Shown here piece by piece: positions 16,349 to 25,773 of a stretch of 64,000 bases of DNA; within the stretch, counting starts at the first letter, position 1, and each line of letters opens with the position of its first letter. Source of the DNA: Chlorogloeopsis fritschii PCC 6912. GTDB lineage: Bacteria; Cyanobacteriota; Cyanobacteriia; Cyanobacteriales; Nostocaceae. Below the pieces are notes generated by a model. The model saw only the letters and a list, made by a program, of their open reading frames with translations, was not told where the DNA came from and searched no databases. Both the position numbers and the translations under genes were made by a program. The stretch spans positions 124,001 to 188,000 of the forward strand of contig NZ_AJLN01000047.1 of assembly GCF_000317285.1 (NCBI RefSeq), read 5' to 3'.

Positions 16349-17536
16349 TTAAGTAGTTTTGGCTTCAGTAATAGCAGTTCTTATGATTTGAGCTATTATC
16401 CGGATTATATCTTGATTAATTGATGTTCCTGTGGGTAACAGTAAAACACAATCTCCTAATTTTTCAGTTTCAGGTAATAGTAATCTTGTGTGAGGAAAAT
16501 AGGAGCGATAGGGTTCCATACGATGACAACCCGGATAAAAGTAGCGACGAGCAATAATATTGTTAGCATGGAGAATTTCAAGCAGTTTATCACGACTAAT
16601 GTGTGTTTCTAATTCATCTATTTCTAAAATAATGTATTGATAGTTACACTTTTCTTGCTCATTGAATTTAAATAAGGAAATACCAGGAATACCTCCAAGT
16701 TCTTGTTGATAGTATTTGTAGTTGCGATAGTTTACTTCACTAAACTCATCCATACTTTCCAGGGAAGTTAATCCCATTGCTGCTGACATTTCACTCATCT
16801 TGCCATTTGTACCAATATAAATAACGTTATCCATACCAGCAAAACCAAAATTTTCCATTAAGCGAATTTTGTTCGCTAGTTCATTGTTATTGGTAACAAT
16901 TGCTCCTCCCTCACAAGAATTTATAAATTTGGTAGCATGGAAGCTAAAAACCTCAATTTCTCCAAAATTACCAATCATCTGTCCTTTATAAGAACAACCA
17001 AAAGCATGAGCTGCATCAAATAGCAATTTAAGATTATGTTTTTGAGAAATTTTTGTTAAAGCTTCGATGTTACAAGGTTGTCCCCATACATGAACTCCGA
17101 TAATTCCTGTTGTGCGAGGGGTAATCATGGCTTCTATACGCCAAGGGTTAATTGTATGAGTTTGAGGATCAATGTCACAAAAAACAGGGGTAATTTCTTG
17201 CCACTGGAGAGCATGAGCCGTTGCAATAAATGTAAAGGAGGGAACAATTACTTCACCTTTTAGTTCTAAGGCTCGAATAGCCAATTCTAATCCAACTGTT
17301 GCATTACAGGTAGCAATACAATGTTTAACTCCAACCAAATCTGCAATACGCTGCTCAAATTCCTGCACGTAAGGGCCGTGATTAGTCAGCCATCTTCTAT
17401 CAAGAATATCGTTTATACGGCTTAAAAGGCGATCGCGGTTGCCTATATTAGGACGACCGACATACAATTTATCATTTAATGTGAGTGTATCACCAAAAAT
17501 AGCTAAATCAGTGAAGTGTTTTTTAATATGAATCAT
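16349..17536 (-). CDS. DegT/DnrJ/EryC1 sugar aminotransferase
   Basis: A 395-residue PLP enzyme. The signature FSFHATKFINSCEGGAI places the PLP-binding lysine at 203, and FDAAHAFG at 173-180 gives the Asp that pairs with the pyridine nitrogen. LTNHGPYVQEFE and VPSFTFIATAHA are family motifs near the N-terminus. These enzymes transfer an amino group from glutamate to a keto-sugar nucleotide. With the acetyltransferase gene 19 bases upstream in the same direction, the two could make an N-acetylated amino-deoxy sugar for the glycosyltransferases downstream. No dehydratase or ketoisomerase of such a pathway is in the window, so the exact sugar is not known. Confidence 0.9.
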   Translation of the reverse strand: MIHIKKHFTDLAIFGDTLTLNDKLYVGRPNIGNRDRLLSRINDILDRRWLTNHGPYVQEFEQRIADLVGVKHCIATCNATVGLELAIRALELKGEVIVPSFTFIATAHALQWQEITPVFCDIDPQTHTINPWRIEAMITPRTTGIIGVHVWGQPCNIEALTKISQKHNLKLLFDAAHAFGCSYKGQMIGNFGEIEVFSFHATKFINSCEGGAIVTNNNELANKIRLMENFGFAGMDNVIYIGTNGKMSEMSAAMGLTSLESMDEFSEVNYRNYKYYQQELGGIPGISLFKFNEQEKCNYQYIILEIDELETHISRDKLLEILHANNIIARRYFYPGCHRMEPYRSYFPHTRLLLPETEKLGDCVLLLPTGTSINQDIIRIIAQIIRTAITEAKTT

Positions 17537-17555
17537 ACATTTATAAGTTATTCGG

Positions 17556-18095
17556 TTAATCTGTAGGAATTCTATTTTCTAATAAAAAATTGTTGTAATT
17601 TTCAAGGACGCCTAACTTATCTCGATCACCGATTTTGCGATTTCCTACATATATTCCCCACGGTTCTAAGTTTTTGGTAACAACCGAGCCTGCACCAACT
17701 GTAGCTCCTTCACCAACGGTAACGCCTGGTAAAATAACACTATTTGCTCCGATTAAACAAAACTTTCCTATATGTACAGGTAATCTCTTAGTGTTTCTAT
17801 ATTTTTCGTCAAGTGTAGGATTTCCAAATCCGCATCCTTGAAAATCTTCTGAAGCGGTAAAAATTCTAACTCCAGAAGATAATCCAGAAAAATCCTCCAT
17901 CGTGAATTTTTCACCACCTGTGATAGAAGTGAATGAACCAATATGTACATAATTACCTATTTTGATTTTTGTTTTAGCATATATAAAAACAAAATCATCT
18001 ATTATTATATTTTTGCCAAAGTCAATATTTCCTAAACCAATTATTTTTGTATATTCAAAAGTAGTAACTCCTGGAATATCATAATTATTATTCAT
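17556..18095 (-). CDS. Left-handed beta-helix acyltransferase (sugar O/N-acetyltransferase type)
   Basis: A 179-residue hexapeptide-repeat protein: isoleucine/valine every sixth position through IIGLGNIDFGKNIIIDDFVF, IKIGNYVHIGSFTSI, and the terminal coils IGANSVILPGVTVGEGATVG, ending in the CoA-binding region AGSVVTKNLEPWGIYVGN. The loop SGVRIFTASEDFQGCGFGNP interrupts the helix as in xenobiotic/sugar acetyltransferases. It likely transfers acetyl groups from acetyl-CoA to an amino or hydroxyl group of a sugar nucleotide. It is the first gene of an apparent unit with the DegT aminotransferase and possibly the giant glycosyltransferase. Confidence 0.88.
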   Translation of the reverse strand: MNNNYDIPGVTTFEYTKIIGLGNIDFGKNIIIDDFVFIYAKTKIKIGNYVHIGSFTSITGGEKFTMEDFSGLSSGVRIFTASEDFQGCGFGNPTLDEKYRNTKRLPVHIGKFCLIGANSVILPGVTVGEGATVGAGSVVTKNLEPWGIYVGNRKIGDRDKLGVLENYNNFLLENRIPTD

Positions 18096-18125
18096 GTATT
18101 GTCTCCTTTATCAAAATTTTTATAT

Positions 18126-18536
18126 TTATTGATCGCCTTTTACCTCTCCTTTCCCTACATCTTTCTTCAGTTGCTCCAAATGCATTTTGTAATCTTGCCT
18201 TTCAGGATGCAGTTTCACCAGCTTTTCCAAAGGAGCGATCGCACCCTTGCCATCCTGCAACTGTAACTGTATTTTTACTAACCCCTCCAAAGCTACTCGG
18301 TTTTCAGGTTCTCTTTGTAACACTGACTCAAATCCCCGTGCCTGTTGCTGCAATGATGGTGCAGCAGACGCAACTTGAGCTTGTGGTGGATTCTGAATAG
18401 CCTGTACTAGTGCAGAAATTGCTGCAAAGCCTGTAGAGCCAAAGAAAGACACAAAGGATATCCAGGTTACTATTTTTTTTCGCCGCTCTAGCTGTTTGCG
18501 ACGGGCGATCATGTATTCTTCCCCAGAACCAGCCAT
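18126..18536 (-). CDS. Membrane-anchored TPR protein
   Basis: A 136-residue protein. A basic N-terminal segment ([10 protein letters not shown]) precedes one membrane span at about 23-44, followed by an Ala/Gln-rich linker and two TPR-like helices ([20 protein letters not shown] and [20 protein letters not shown]). This suggests a small scaffold with the repeat domain on the far side of a membrane. Similar short TPR proteins are common in cyanobacteria, with no defined function. It ends 31 bases before the acetyltransferase start in the same direction and may be co-transcribed with the sugar genes. Confidence 0.8.
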   Translation of the reverse strand: MAGSGEEYMIARRKQLERRKKIVTWISFVSFFGSTGFAAISALVQAIQNPPQAQVASAAPSLQQQARGFESVLQREPENRVALEGLVKIQLQLQDGKGAIAPLEKLVKLHPERQDYKMHLEQLKKDVGKGEVKGDQ

Positions 18537-18835
18537 ATTTGAATGTTTGCTGCGGATAAATACTTAAGTATCAGCAAGCCTCCTGTTATAAAAGTACCCA
18601 CTCTTATCCAAGAACTATCATCTATGGCTAAAATTTTTTCACACCAAGTTCATAAGCCTGTCCTGAATGTAAAGATGAACAGGCTACTCTACGTAGATTT
18701 AGTGGCAGTAACAAGAACGTGGCAGATGGCTTGAGAGTAAGAAGAATCCAGAAGTCAGAATTCAGAATATTCTGGCTCCTGGCTCCTGGATTCAATGAGT
18801 GCGGGGGTGCAAAAACGCCGCTTATTCATCCACGC
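18537..18835. other. Intergenic spacer with a palindromic repeat
   Basis: Holds a short plus-strand frame (18543-18734) that I do not credit because it has no family pattern or start signal, and the palindromic repeat at 18744-18793. Otherwise nothing recognisable. Confidence 0.5.
18744..18793. repeat. 50-bp palindromic repeat with heptad-like core
   Basis: Outer arms GAATCCAG and CTGGATTC enclose GAATTC and tandem GGCTCCT units. Composition and form match the short repeats scattered in cyanobacterial intergenic DNA. Confidence 0.6.
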
Positions 18836-18982
18836 CTACACACAGAATTCAATAGCGAGTTGTTTGACTTCAACCGATGAGACTTGGTAAGCGATCGCTG
18901 TTTCGGGTGGTTCGTCGATTAGTTCAAAGAATATACTGGGGAAGCTTTGGAACAAGCGATAAAATATCGTATCTGTTTTCAC
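18836..18982 (-). pseudogene. N-terminal remnant of a second DUF2887 gene
   Basis: A GTG-started frame of 48 codons reads MKTDTIFYRLFQSFPSIFFE and then LIDEPPETAIAYQVSSVEVK before stopping after EFCV. This is the same N-terminus as the broken gene at 4892 (MKTDVIFYELIKELPQIFFE), but the nuclease core that should follow is gone. A full DUF2887 protein is about 270 residues. The following DNA carries a repeat, so the gene was probably cut by deletion or insertion. Confidence 0.7.
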
Positions 18983-19039
18983 GTTGCTCGATATTAGGTT
19001 TGTGCCATAGCTTTTGATTTTACTTGGTAGTTGATGTTT

Positions 19040-22000
19040 TCACTGCCAATCTTGAAATTTATCGCTAGTACTGCGAAGTATAGAACTTAACTGGGCGCGA
19101 CGGGTTTCAAAGTTAGCGGCAATGGAAATGAGGATAATGCCCACTACTAAGCCAACCAGCCATTTGAAGAATGGGTAGCGCAAGCTAAAAATGACTAACT
19201 GGTAAAAGGCTGTAATGAAAAAGGTAGCTGTACCAACGTAAAGAAAAGCCCGCACTCGCAAACCTAATCCGGCAAAAATCGCAATCAGGCTAAAAATTCC
19301 TGGTATCAGGGCTGTGTCTTGATGGAATAAAATCGCCCAACCACAAATCAAACCACTAGCAAGTAAACGCCAGTAATGACGGTATGCTTTCATATCCGGT
19401 AGTTTCAATTGGGGATCGAACTGGGCAACATATAACAACGATAAGCCGATCGCACTCACGTACCATAAAGCATCTGTTAAACCCAAGTCATAAAACCAGC
19501 GAAAAACTGCCCAATTAATTAATGCCACACTCATGTATGTGACGCGGAATTGATTGCTTATCTTTGCTAAGAACACATAAAACGCAGCGGTTAATAGCAA
19601 AGTAATTGAGTAAATTTGCAGTCTGGTTTCCCACAAAAGTACCAACGGTAAGATGTATGCGGCTGTTTGCCAAGGGCGTTTCGACCAACCCCAGCTTTCC
19701 CACGGTAAGATGTAAAGAAAATAGGCAACTACACAGGCGATCGCAGCATTCCAAGGTACAAGCGCACCCGCAAATAACTGTCCTACTGCCGTCTCGCGCC
19801 AATAAATCCTCATTGCAGCTACTTCTAGCAAGCCAAGATAAACCCAGATTTCGTCGGGTGTAAAAATTGACGCGGGGAATTCTTCTCTCTCAACGGGATA
19901 TCTTCCTTGAAAGATGGCATAACGAATCAAAAATATGCCTGTGCCTAAACCTACAAGGCGATTAACTTGAATGGGTGCTGTGATCGCTGCTATTAATAAA
20001 AAGCTACTCCAAGCCCAGTGCAGATGGGCAACTGTTTTCAGTTCTTCGGTACTCAAGCGCAAATAGCTACTTAGCCAAGGTGAGAGGATGCGATAGGCAT
20101 ACATGATGCTTGTGCCTAAAGCAGACATGGCAATTAAACCATCACCCCATGCTCCTCCTGAAGCTTGTAACATTTGATAGAACAAAAGTTCATAAGCAGA
20201 AATCGAGATGCCAATAAGCCCCAAGTAAACAAGAGGTTTAAATTCATGGCGACGCCGCCCCACTCCGATCGCTATTAAAGCTACGCCCAAAGAAGCCAAA
20301 CCTGTCCATTTGGTAAAGGTGTTCAAACGCAGTACCAAACTAAAGCCACCATACATGAGTGGGAGGATGTGAAAGCTGCTCGGTAACCTTTCTAAACGAT
20401 GTCGCCTTTGCCACCACTCTCCAAACAGCTGAGTTACCAAACCCAAACCAATATTTGCGATCGCTATGTGGATAATTGAAGGTTTGCCAAAGCCAATTAA
20501 CTCGGCAGTTAGTAATTCCAAACACCAACCAATGCCATAAAAGGCAAAATTTGTCGCCTCTCCCCAGCTGCGATAAACAATTGCCCCCAAAGTAATCGCA
20601 CCAGCAGCTAAATATAAAAATCCTGGAGTTGCAATTTGCAGATAAACCAACACAGAATGCAGCGTTAAACTCAATAACTCTATGCCGCATAATGCGATCG
20701 CCCACTTATCTGTTGCATCTGCATAGATACTTGCTAATTCGTTACTTGTTTGTCGCAGTAGTTTCCGAGTTAGCCATAAACTCAGGATAGCGATCGCCCC
20801 TACTACAAACCACCCCTGTATTGCTAGCTTTGGAAAGCCAAGTACACCTTCCCACAGCAGAGTACCAATAGTACTGAGAACAAATCCTAATGTAATTACT
20901 GCATATACTTTATGTCGTAAATAGTTAGTATTCACGAACATTAAAGCAGCAGCAACAGCTAAACTGATTAATCTGAAATTGGGTAGCGGTAAAGTGAGCA
21001 ATTGGGAAAGCCCCAATGCTACAACACTCAAGATACTATTAGTGGTGCGTTTTTCTCCAGAACTGCGACTCGCAATTCCTGTTAGAGTCATAGGGGTAAT
21101 TAACCAAATTAGTCCCCAGTTAGCATGACTTCCACCATAATTTCTCCAAGCTAAATCAGCATTTACCCAAAGTAAAAGGAAACTAATTATAGCTAGCCCT
21201 AAACCAATATGCCAGGCACTACGTCGCCACCAGTGATCGCCAATGCTAAATAGCCACTCTCCTACCATTACGGCTAACAAAATCATTGCCCAGTGTTCAT
21301 TGCGCAAGCTGGGGAAGAACCAATCAACTATCGAGCAAAACGTTAGTACTCCCGTAATGTGAGTGAGATATATTAAGGTTGGGGAAGCTGGAGTGTGGAG
21401 CAATTGTTGTAACTGTTCTCCCCCTCTTCTCACCGTGCGGTGCTGAGTGACGATTGCCAGAGTTACTGTAGAAAAAAGTAAGTTTAGCGATCGCAGTACA
21501 GGATTTACCAACGCGATCATAGTTAATACAGAAGCAAAAAACAAAGTTAGTAGTTCGCCAAACTTAGCTACTTCGCTTCTACCAACATGACGCAGCAATT
21601 CTATTAGCACTACCATCAAAATGACGTAAGGAAATAAAGCAATACTTAGTAATGCCCAAGCTTCATTTTGAGAATTGGTGAGTTGAGTCGCAATGGCGAT
21701 CGCCCATTTTTGTAACTCATAAGGTACTAACCGCCAACCCAACCAAATCGTCTCTAAGCCAATAACAAAAATGGCAGCAAAATCTGGTTGGAGATTGTAT
21801 CGCTGCAAGCGACTGCTAAAAAACCACAAACTTAAGCCACTAACAGCTATTGCTTGCCAAGGATGAGTTACTACTGAAACCAACCAACCAAGGAATAAAA
21901 GAATACCGCCGATGAATTGCCAAGGTACAGAAAGACGCAAAGAAGCGTTTTGTAGAGACGCGTCATGGCGCGTCTCTACACCTTCTGTTCTTGATACTGC

Positions 22001-22999
22001 CAACCAAGCCACCAACCAACCGCAAATGCCAATAGCTAACCCTAACTGCGTAATATCTATGTTGGCAACAAAAATCCCCCTAACTAACAACACTAGTAAG
22101 GCATAAATCACTATAGAGGCAGGTAAGCTCATGTCTAATCCACTCTGCCTGTCTCTTTGACGTGCCAAACGAGTTTGATAAACGGTAATAAGACTAGTTC
22201 CCACTACAGCCAAATAAAGGGCAATTAAGGGAAAACCTGATATTTGCCAACCCCAGTGCAGATAACTCAATCCGAGAATATTTATCAGACGGAAATTTTC
22301 ATGAGGCAAATGAACAGCAAACAATCGACTTTTGCAAATTAAAACTGTAATCGCGGTGAGGGAAAAAGAAGCGATCGCCACTACAATCCAATTCACAGGA
22401 TTTTGCCACAGCCCAAAGCTATCCATTGCCCAAAAGTTAACTGGCACTAGCAAAAGTGTGACTGTTAGCAATGTTTGTGTCGTTAATCTTAAATTACTCT
22501 GTTTGCCTGTCCAAAAACTCAAACCCCAAAAACAAAGAGTATAAGCGAACAAAACGCCATACTGTCCCGCTACTGGAAACTTCTCCCACTGGCTAGCAGC
22601 GAGTACTCCAGAAGACAGCACTACCAGAAATACACCCAAAAACAGCAGCCAACGAACGCTCAATTCTGATAGCAATGACTGCAATATTTCTGTGAAAAGA
22701 TTGGATTTAGCCAACTGTGGTGGCGGCTTTTGTTTCCCAGAAACAACAGATGGTTGTCCAGCGTTGGAAATGACAGTTGATTTTTCTGCTATCCTCTGGG
22801 AAACTCCTTGCACGTTTACAGATTCAGCACGAGGTTCTAATATGACGCTACAAACAAGAAACTCTCGGCATAGTTGCCTCACTTGAGCATCGGATATTAA
22901 CCCCAAACTTAGCCAGATATCGAGTCCTTGCAATAACTGCGGATGGTACGATGGTAACCTGACTTCAATTTTGATGGAGCGCTCAAGAGGAGAAGACAT
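19040..22999 (-). CDS. Very large polytopic membrane protein, function unknown
   Basis: A 1319-residue protein. The first 110 residues are soluble and include a motif about choosing LLQGLDIWLSLGLISDAQVR, a short helical region seen at the N-terminus of DUF2157-type membrane proteins. From there to the end are more than thirty hydrophobic segments with few polar loops, beginning WLLFLGVFLVVLSSGVLAAS. No transporter, ATPase or catalytic motif is apparent. The hydrophobic density suggests a membrane scaffold or sensor. A 30-bp palindromic repeat is embedded in frame at 21951-21980, encoding part of SRTEGVETRHDASLQ in a loop. Single gene, with its own spacing on both sides. Family naming as DUF2157-like is tentative. 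Confidence 0.8.
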   Translation of the reverse strand: MSSPLERSIKIEVRLPSYHPQLLQGLDIWLSLGLISDAQVRQLCREFLVCSVILEPRAESVNVQGVSQRIAEKSTVISNAGQPSVVSGKQKPPPQLAKSNLFTEILQSLLSELSVRWLLFLGVFLVVLSSGVLAASQWEKFPVAGQYGVLFAYTLCFWGLSFWTGKQSNLRLTTQTLLTVTLLLVPVNFWAMDSFGLWQNPVNWIVVAIASFSLTAITVLICKSRLFAVHLPHENFRLINILGLSYLHWGWQISGFPLIALYLAVVGTSLITVYQTRLARQRDRQSGLDMSLPASIVIYALLVLLVRGIFVANIDITQLGLAIGICGWLVAWLAVSRTEGVETRHDASLQNASLRLSVPWQFIGGILLFLGWLVSVVTHPWQAIAVSGLSLWFFSSRLQRYNLQPDFAAIFVIGLETIWLGWRLVPYELQKWAIAIATQLTNSQNEAWALLSIALFPYVILMVVLIELLRHVGRSEVAKFGELLTLFFASVLTMIALVNPVLRSLNLLFSTVTLAIVTQHRTVRRGGEQLQQLLHTPASPTLIYLTHITGVLTFCSIVDWFFPSLRNEHWAMILLAVMVGEWLFSIGDHWWRRSAWHIGLGLAIISFLLLWVNADLAWRNYGGSHANWGLIWLITPMTLTGIASRSSGEKRTTNSILSVVALGLSQLLTLPLPNFRLISLAVAAALMFVNTNYLRHKVYAVITLGFVLSTIGTLLWEGVLGFPKLAIQGWFVVGAIAILSLWLTRKLLRQTSNELASIYADATDKWAIALCGIELLSLTLHSVLVYLQIATPGFLYLAAGAITLGAIVYRSWGEATNFAFYGIGWCLELLTAELIGFGKPSIIHIAIANIGLGLVTQLFGEWWQRRHRLERLPSSFHILPLMYGGFSLVLRLNTFTKWTGLASLGVALIAIGVGRRRHEFKPLVYLGLIGISISAYELLFYQMLQASGGAWGDGLIAMSALGTSIMYAYRILSPWLSSYLRLSTEELKTVAHLHWAWSSFLLIAAITAPIQVNRLVGLGTGIFLIRYAIFQGRYPVEREEFPASIFTPDEIWVYLGLLEVAAMRIYWRETAVGQLFAGALVPWNAAIACVVAYFLYILPWESWGWSKRPWQTAAYILPLVLLWETRLQIYSITLLLTAAFYVFLAKISNQFRVTYMSVALINWAVFRWFYDLGLTDALWYVSAIGLSLLYVAQFDPQLKLPDMKAYRHYWRLLASGLICGWAILFHQDTALIPGIFSLIAIFAGLGLRVRAFLYVGTATFFITAFYQLVIFSLRYPFFKWLVGLVVGIILISIAANFETRRAQLSSILRSTSDKFQDWQ
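21951..21980. repeat. Palindromic repeat inside a coding region
   Basis: Perfect 12-base arms TGTAGAGACGCG and CGCGTCTCTACA with loop TCATGG. A related element is at 29754-29780 in an intergenic position. Here it is translated in frame within the 1319-residue membrane protein, adding a polar loop. Confidence 0.85.
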
Positions 23000-23173
23000 A
23001 AAATAGCAGCCCTAAAGCTAGATACTTAAATAATCATTTTCTTTAAGTGTCTTTTCACTCTATTTGTGCCACTTATGCCGCCGACTGCTGTTAATTTTTG
23101 TTGACACTTTTGATCGAGCAGACGGCAGAAGTTAAACCCCACAAGAAATTTTAAAATTTCTACTGTTAAATAA

Positions 23174-24616
23174 TTATCCCAATGGCTGAATTTTTTGCTG
23201 TTGGTAAAACTCTTTAAACTGCTTTTGTTGTTTTTTGTGCTCCACAATGGGGGCAGGATAATCAACAGCCTGACGTTCCAAAGGTGTAATATTACCAGTT
23301 ACTAAATATTCTGTATCTATAGAACGCAATTCGGGAAGCCACTGACGAATATACTCAGCATCTGGATCGAATTTTTGTGCTTGACTGGCAGGATTGAAAA
23401 TACGTAAAGGTTTAGGATCCATGCCACTAGAAGCACTCCACTGCCAACCGCCATTATTTGCAGATAAATCACCATCAATTAGTTTCTGCATGAAATATTT
23501 TTCTCCTAATTGGGGATTAATCAGCAAGTCTTTAGTTAAAAAGCTAGCGACAATCATTCGACAACGGTTGTGCATCCAACCAAGTTCATTGAGTTGACGC
23601 ATAGCTGCATCAACAATCGGATAGCCAGTTCTACCTTCGCACCAAGCTTGAAAATGTTCTACATTTGTTTGCCAAGGAAAGTTTTTGAAGGTGTCGCGAT
23701 AGGCACCTTCTGCTAATTCTGGAAAATGATACATGGCGTGTTGATAAAACTCCCGCCATGCTAATTCTTGTTGCCAGGTGCGGATGCTCGCTTCTGTTTC
23801 TTCGCTGCGGCTGTTTTCTAAGGCTTGTTGTGTAGCTTGCCAAACAGTACGAATGCTGATCGCACCAAATTTTAGAGCTGCACTCAATCGGGATGTACCG
23901 TCGGTTGCTGGAAAATTTCGCTGCTGTTGATATTCATCAATGGCGTGAGCGCAAAATTCCTCTAAACGTTCTTGTGCTGCTGCTTCTGTTGGTGCAATCA
24001 CTAATTCTCCATCCCAAACAAATCCTAATTCTTGAGCTGAAGGTAATTCAATCGCTCCGGCAACCTTTGCTTTTTCCTTTTCTGTTTCTGTTAACCCCTC
24101 AGCATTCTCCAGAGTTTCGACTGGATTTGCCTTCGCTTTACTACTCCAATTTTTCCAAAAGGGAGTGTAAACAGTGTAGGGTTGATTGGAACCAGTGCGG
24201 ATATCTTCTGGTGAATGCAGCAATTGATCCCAGTTTTTTTCTAGAAACTCAATACCTTTTTCTTTCAACGCCTCTATCACGGCGCGATCGCGTTTTTGAG
24301 AATAGGGTTCTACATCCCAATTCCAAAATACAGCTTTGGCATCTAATGTTGCCGCCAACGCTGGAATTGCCTGTACGGGATTGGCATGAAGTATTAATAA
24401 CTGGCTACCAGCTTGAGCATATCGCTGTTGAAGTGCCTGCAAGCAGCCAATCATGTAAGTCACTCGCACTGGAGCCACATCATCCCGTTCCAAAATATTC
24501 GGATCGAGGCAAAACACACCCACAACTTTTGCACTCCGCTGCCGCGCAGCAGCAAGCCCTGTGTTGTCAGAAATGCGTAAATCGCGCCGATGCCAAAACA
24601 AAATTAAGTCAGACAT
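23174..24616 (-). CDS. phrA: Deoxyribodipyrimidine photolyase (CPD photolyase, class I)
   Basis: A 480-residue photolyase. The N-terminal alpha/beta antenna domain starts [18 protein letters not shown]. The C-terminal FAD domain has the family signature: [46 protein letters not shown], then [20 protein letters not shown] and [20 protein letters not shown] with the adenine-binding and Trp-chain residues. It repairs cyclobutane pyrimidine dimers using blue light. Similarity in memory is closest to the cyanobacterial deazaflavin-type enzyme, so an 8-HDF antenna is likely but not shown. Full length, ATG start, no close operon partner. Confidence 0.95.
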   Translation of the reverse strand: MSDLILFWHRRDLRISDNTGLAAARQRSAKVVGVFCLDPNILERDDVAPVRVTYMIGCLQALQQRYAQAGSQLLILHANPVQAIPALAATLDAKAVFWNWDVEPYSQKRDRAVIEALKEKGIEFLEKNWDQLLHSPEDIRTGSNQPYTVYTPFWKNWSSKAKANPVETLENAEGLTETEKEKAKVAGAIELPSAQELGFVWDGELVIAPTEAAAQERLEEFCAHAIDEYQQQRNFPATDGTSRLSAALKFGAISIRTVWQATQQALENSRSEETEASIRTWQQELAWREFYQHAMYHFPELAEGAYRDTFKNFPWQTNVEHFQAWCEGRTGYPIVDAAMRQLNELGWMHNRCRMIVASFLTKDLLINPQLGEKYFMQKLIDGDLSANNGGWQWSASSGMDPKPLRIFNPASQAQKFDPDAEYIRQWLPELRSIDTEYLVTGNITPLERQAVDYPAPIVEHKKQQKQFKEFYQQQKIQPLG

Positions 24617-24988
24617 TCATTTTTATTTTTAGTTCGCTTGTACTAGATTAGAGCTAATAGTAGCAATTAGTATCTGTCTATTGAAAAATTTTTCCTGGTA
24701 GGCAGAGGAGCCAGCGCCGTGGGCGGGTTCCCCGACTTGGGGCGACTGGCGTGGCAGGAGGCAGTAGACGCGGAGCGGCGTATCCGTTGGTAGAAAATTA
24801 GGACAAGGGGACAAGGAGAGATGGGGAAGCTCTTGAAGTTGGGGAAGCTGGGGGAGTAAACGTGAATAACGATTCTCCCCTTTCTCCACGGCAGTTGCTA
24901 CAAGTCTCTTAACCCGCAAGGGCGCACTGCCTCCCCTGCTGCACCTCTCCCCCTGCTCTCTTCTGTACGTACCTCACCAGGGGCTAAA
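24617..24988. other. GC-rich repeat spacer, left side of an inverted-repeat pair
   Basis: No credible gene. About 24700-24780 is a GC-rich mosaic (GAGCCAGCGCCG, GACGCGGAGCGGCG) of the same family as the 54-kb block. The left arm of the long inverted repeat occupies 24801-24937. Confidence 0.65.
24801..24937 (+). repeat. Left arm of a ~115-bp inverted repeat
   Basis: Reverse-complemented, this stretch matches 25592-25709 almost base for base over about 115 positions, including GGGTTAAGAGACTTGTAGCA and ATCGTTATTCACGTTTACTC. The left copy has an extra 18-bp internal duplication around GGGGAAGCT. The enclosed 650 bp carry one secreted-protein gene. Confidence 0.85.
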
Positions 24989-25378
24989 CTAGAATTGCGT
25001 AACTGTCACGTTAATACCAGAATCCAGTTGTTTGGGGGGCTTGAAATAATCAATTTGTTGGGTATTTTGAGGAGTTTGGTTATTTTTTTTATTTTCGCAT
25101 TCCTTGAAGATACGAGCTGGATCTGTAATGAATTCAATGATATTTTGACATTCCTGCTGGCGTACTATCGAAATTGAGCGTCCAGCTTGCTGTAGATTAT
25201 TGTTTCGATGGATGACATTACCCCAGCTACTGTTAATAGTGACAGGTTTGGTTACCAAAGAAGCAGCGTGATCGCCTGAACCTCTAACAGAAGGAAGATT
25301 CGCTGGATTGGCATAGACACTCGCGGTTACACCAAATATCCCGATCGTAACGAACAAATTTAGGAGCAAGCATTTCAT
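24989..25378 (-). CDS. Secreted protein of unknown function, flanked by inverted repeats
   Basis: A 129-residue protein with a clear signal peptide (MKCLLLNLFVTIGIFGVTAS, cleavage likely after VYA-NP). The mature part of about 105 residues is polar, Asn/Gln-rich, with two cysteines (in QQECQNIIEF and FKECENKK) that could form a disulfide. It ends in alternating hydrophobic residues (GINVTVTQF) like a beta strand. No family recognised. It sits in the 650-bp interval between two arms of an inverted repeat, an arrangement that suggests acquisition or mobilisation as a unit, or inversion of the segment. Confidence 0.7.
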   Translation of the reverse strand: MKCLLLNLFVTIGIFGVTASVYANPANLPSVRGSGDHAASLVTKPVTINSSWGNVIHRNNNLQQAGRSISIVRQQECQNIIEFITDPARIFKECENKKNNQTPQNTQQIDYFKPPKQLDSGINVTVTQF

Positions 25379-25773
25379 AAATTACATCTCTACAAAATTA
25401 ATTGGATATCTAATATGAATTTTGGCTGCTAACACTTAGAGGTGCATCAGGGTAACTCTCTGCATCCAAATTAACCCAGAAATGTTTTTAACTACAGCGT
25501 GCTACAAATTGATTCCAGAAGTTGGGAACGGTTGATAGATAGGGGCTAGGGGCTAGAGACTAGGAAAGAAGCACCAGGAGCAGAGGGGCAGAGGGGAGGC
25601 AGTGCGCCCTTGCGGGTTAAGAGACTTGTAGCAACTGCCGTGGAGAAAGGGGAAAATCGTTATTCACGTTTACTCCCCCAGTTTCCCCATCTCTCCTTGT
25701 CCCCTTGTCCCCTTGTCCCCACCTCCCCGTGTCTTCTTCTTCCCAGTACCCAATCACTAGTACGATGAGAAAG
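25379..25773. other. Spacer with right arm of inverted repeat
   Basis: No gene. The right inverted-repeat arm is at 25592-25709, followed by a tandem CCCCTTGT run (25699-25715) and GGGGCTAGGGGCTAG-type heptads near 25541-25560. The first 150 bases are AT-rich and probably hold the promoter of the secreted-protein gene. Confidence 0.6.
25592..25709 (-). repeat. Right arm of the ~115-bp inverted repeat
   Basis: Inverted partner of 24801-24937, with only scattered mismatches plus the missing 18-bp duplication. The start of the arm, GGGGAGGCAGTGCGCCCTTG, is shared with dispersed repeat fragments at 30113 and 54050. Confidence 0.85.

Noticed and set aside
18543-18734. 63-codon plus-strand frame
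   Set aside because: No ribosome site, no homology pattern that I recognise, partly in a repeat-rich spacer.
23893-24651. 252-codon plus-strand frame opposite the photolyase gene
   Set aside because: Antisense shadow of a well-conserved gene; composition is not protein-like and the sense frame has all photolyase motifs.
24629-24919. 96-codon minus-strand frame
   Set aside because: Lies in GC-rich repeats and the left inverted-repeat arm; residues reflect repeat translation.
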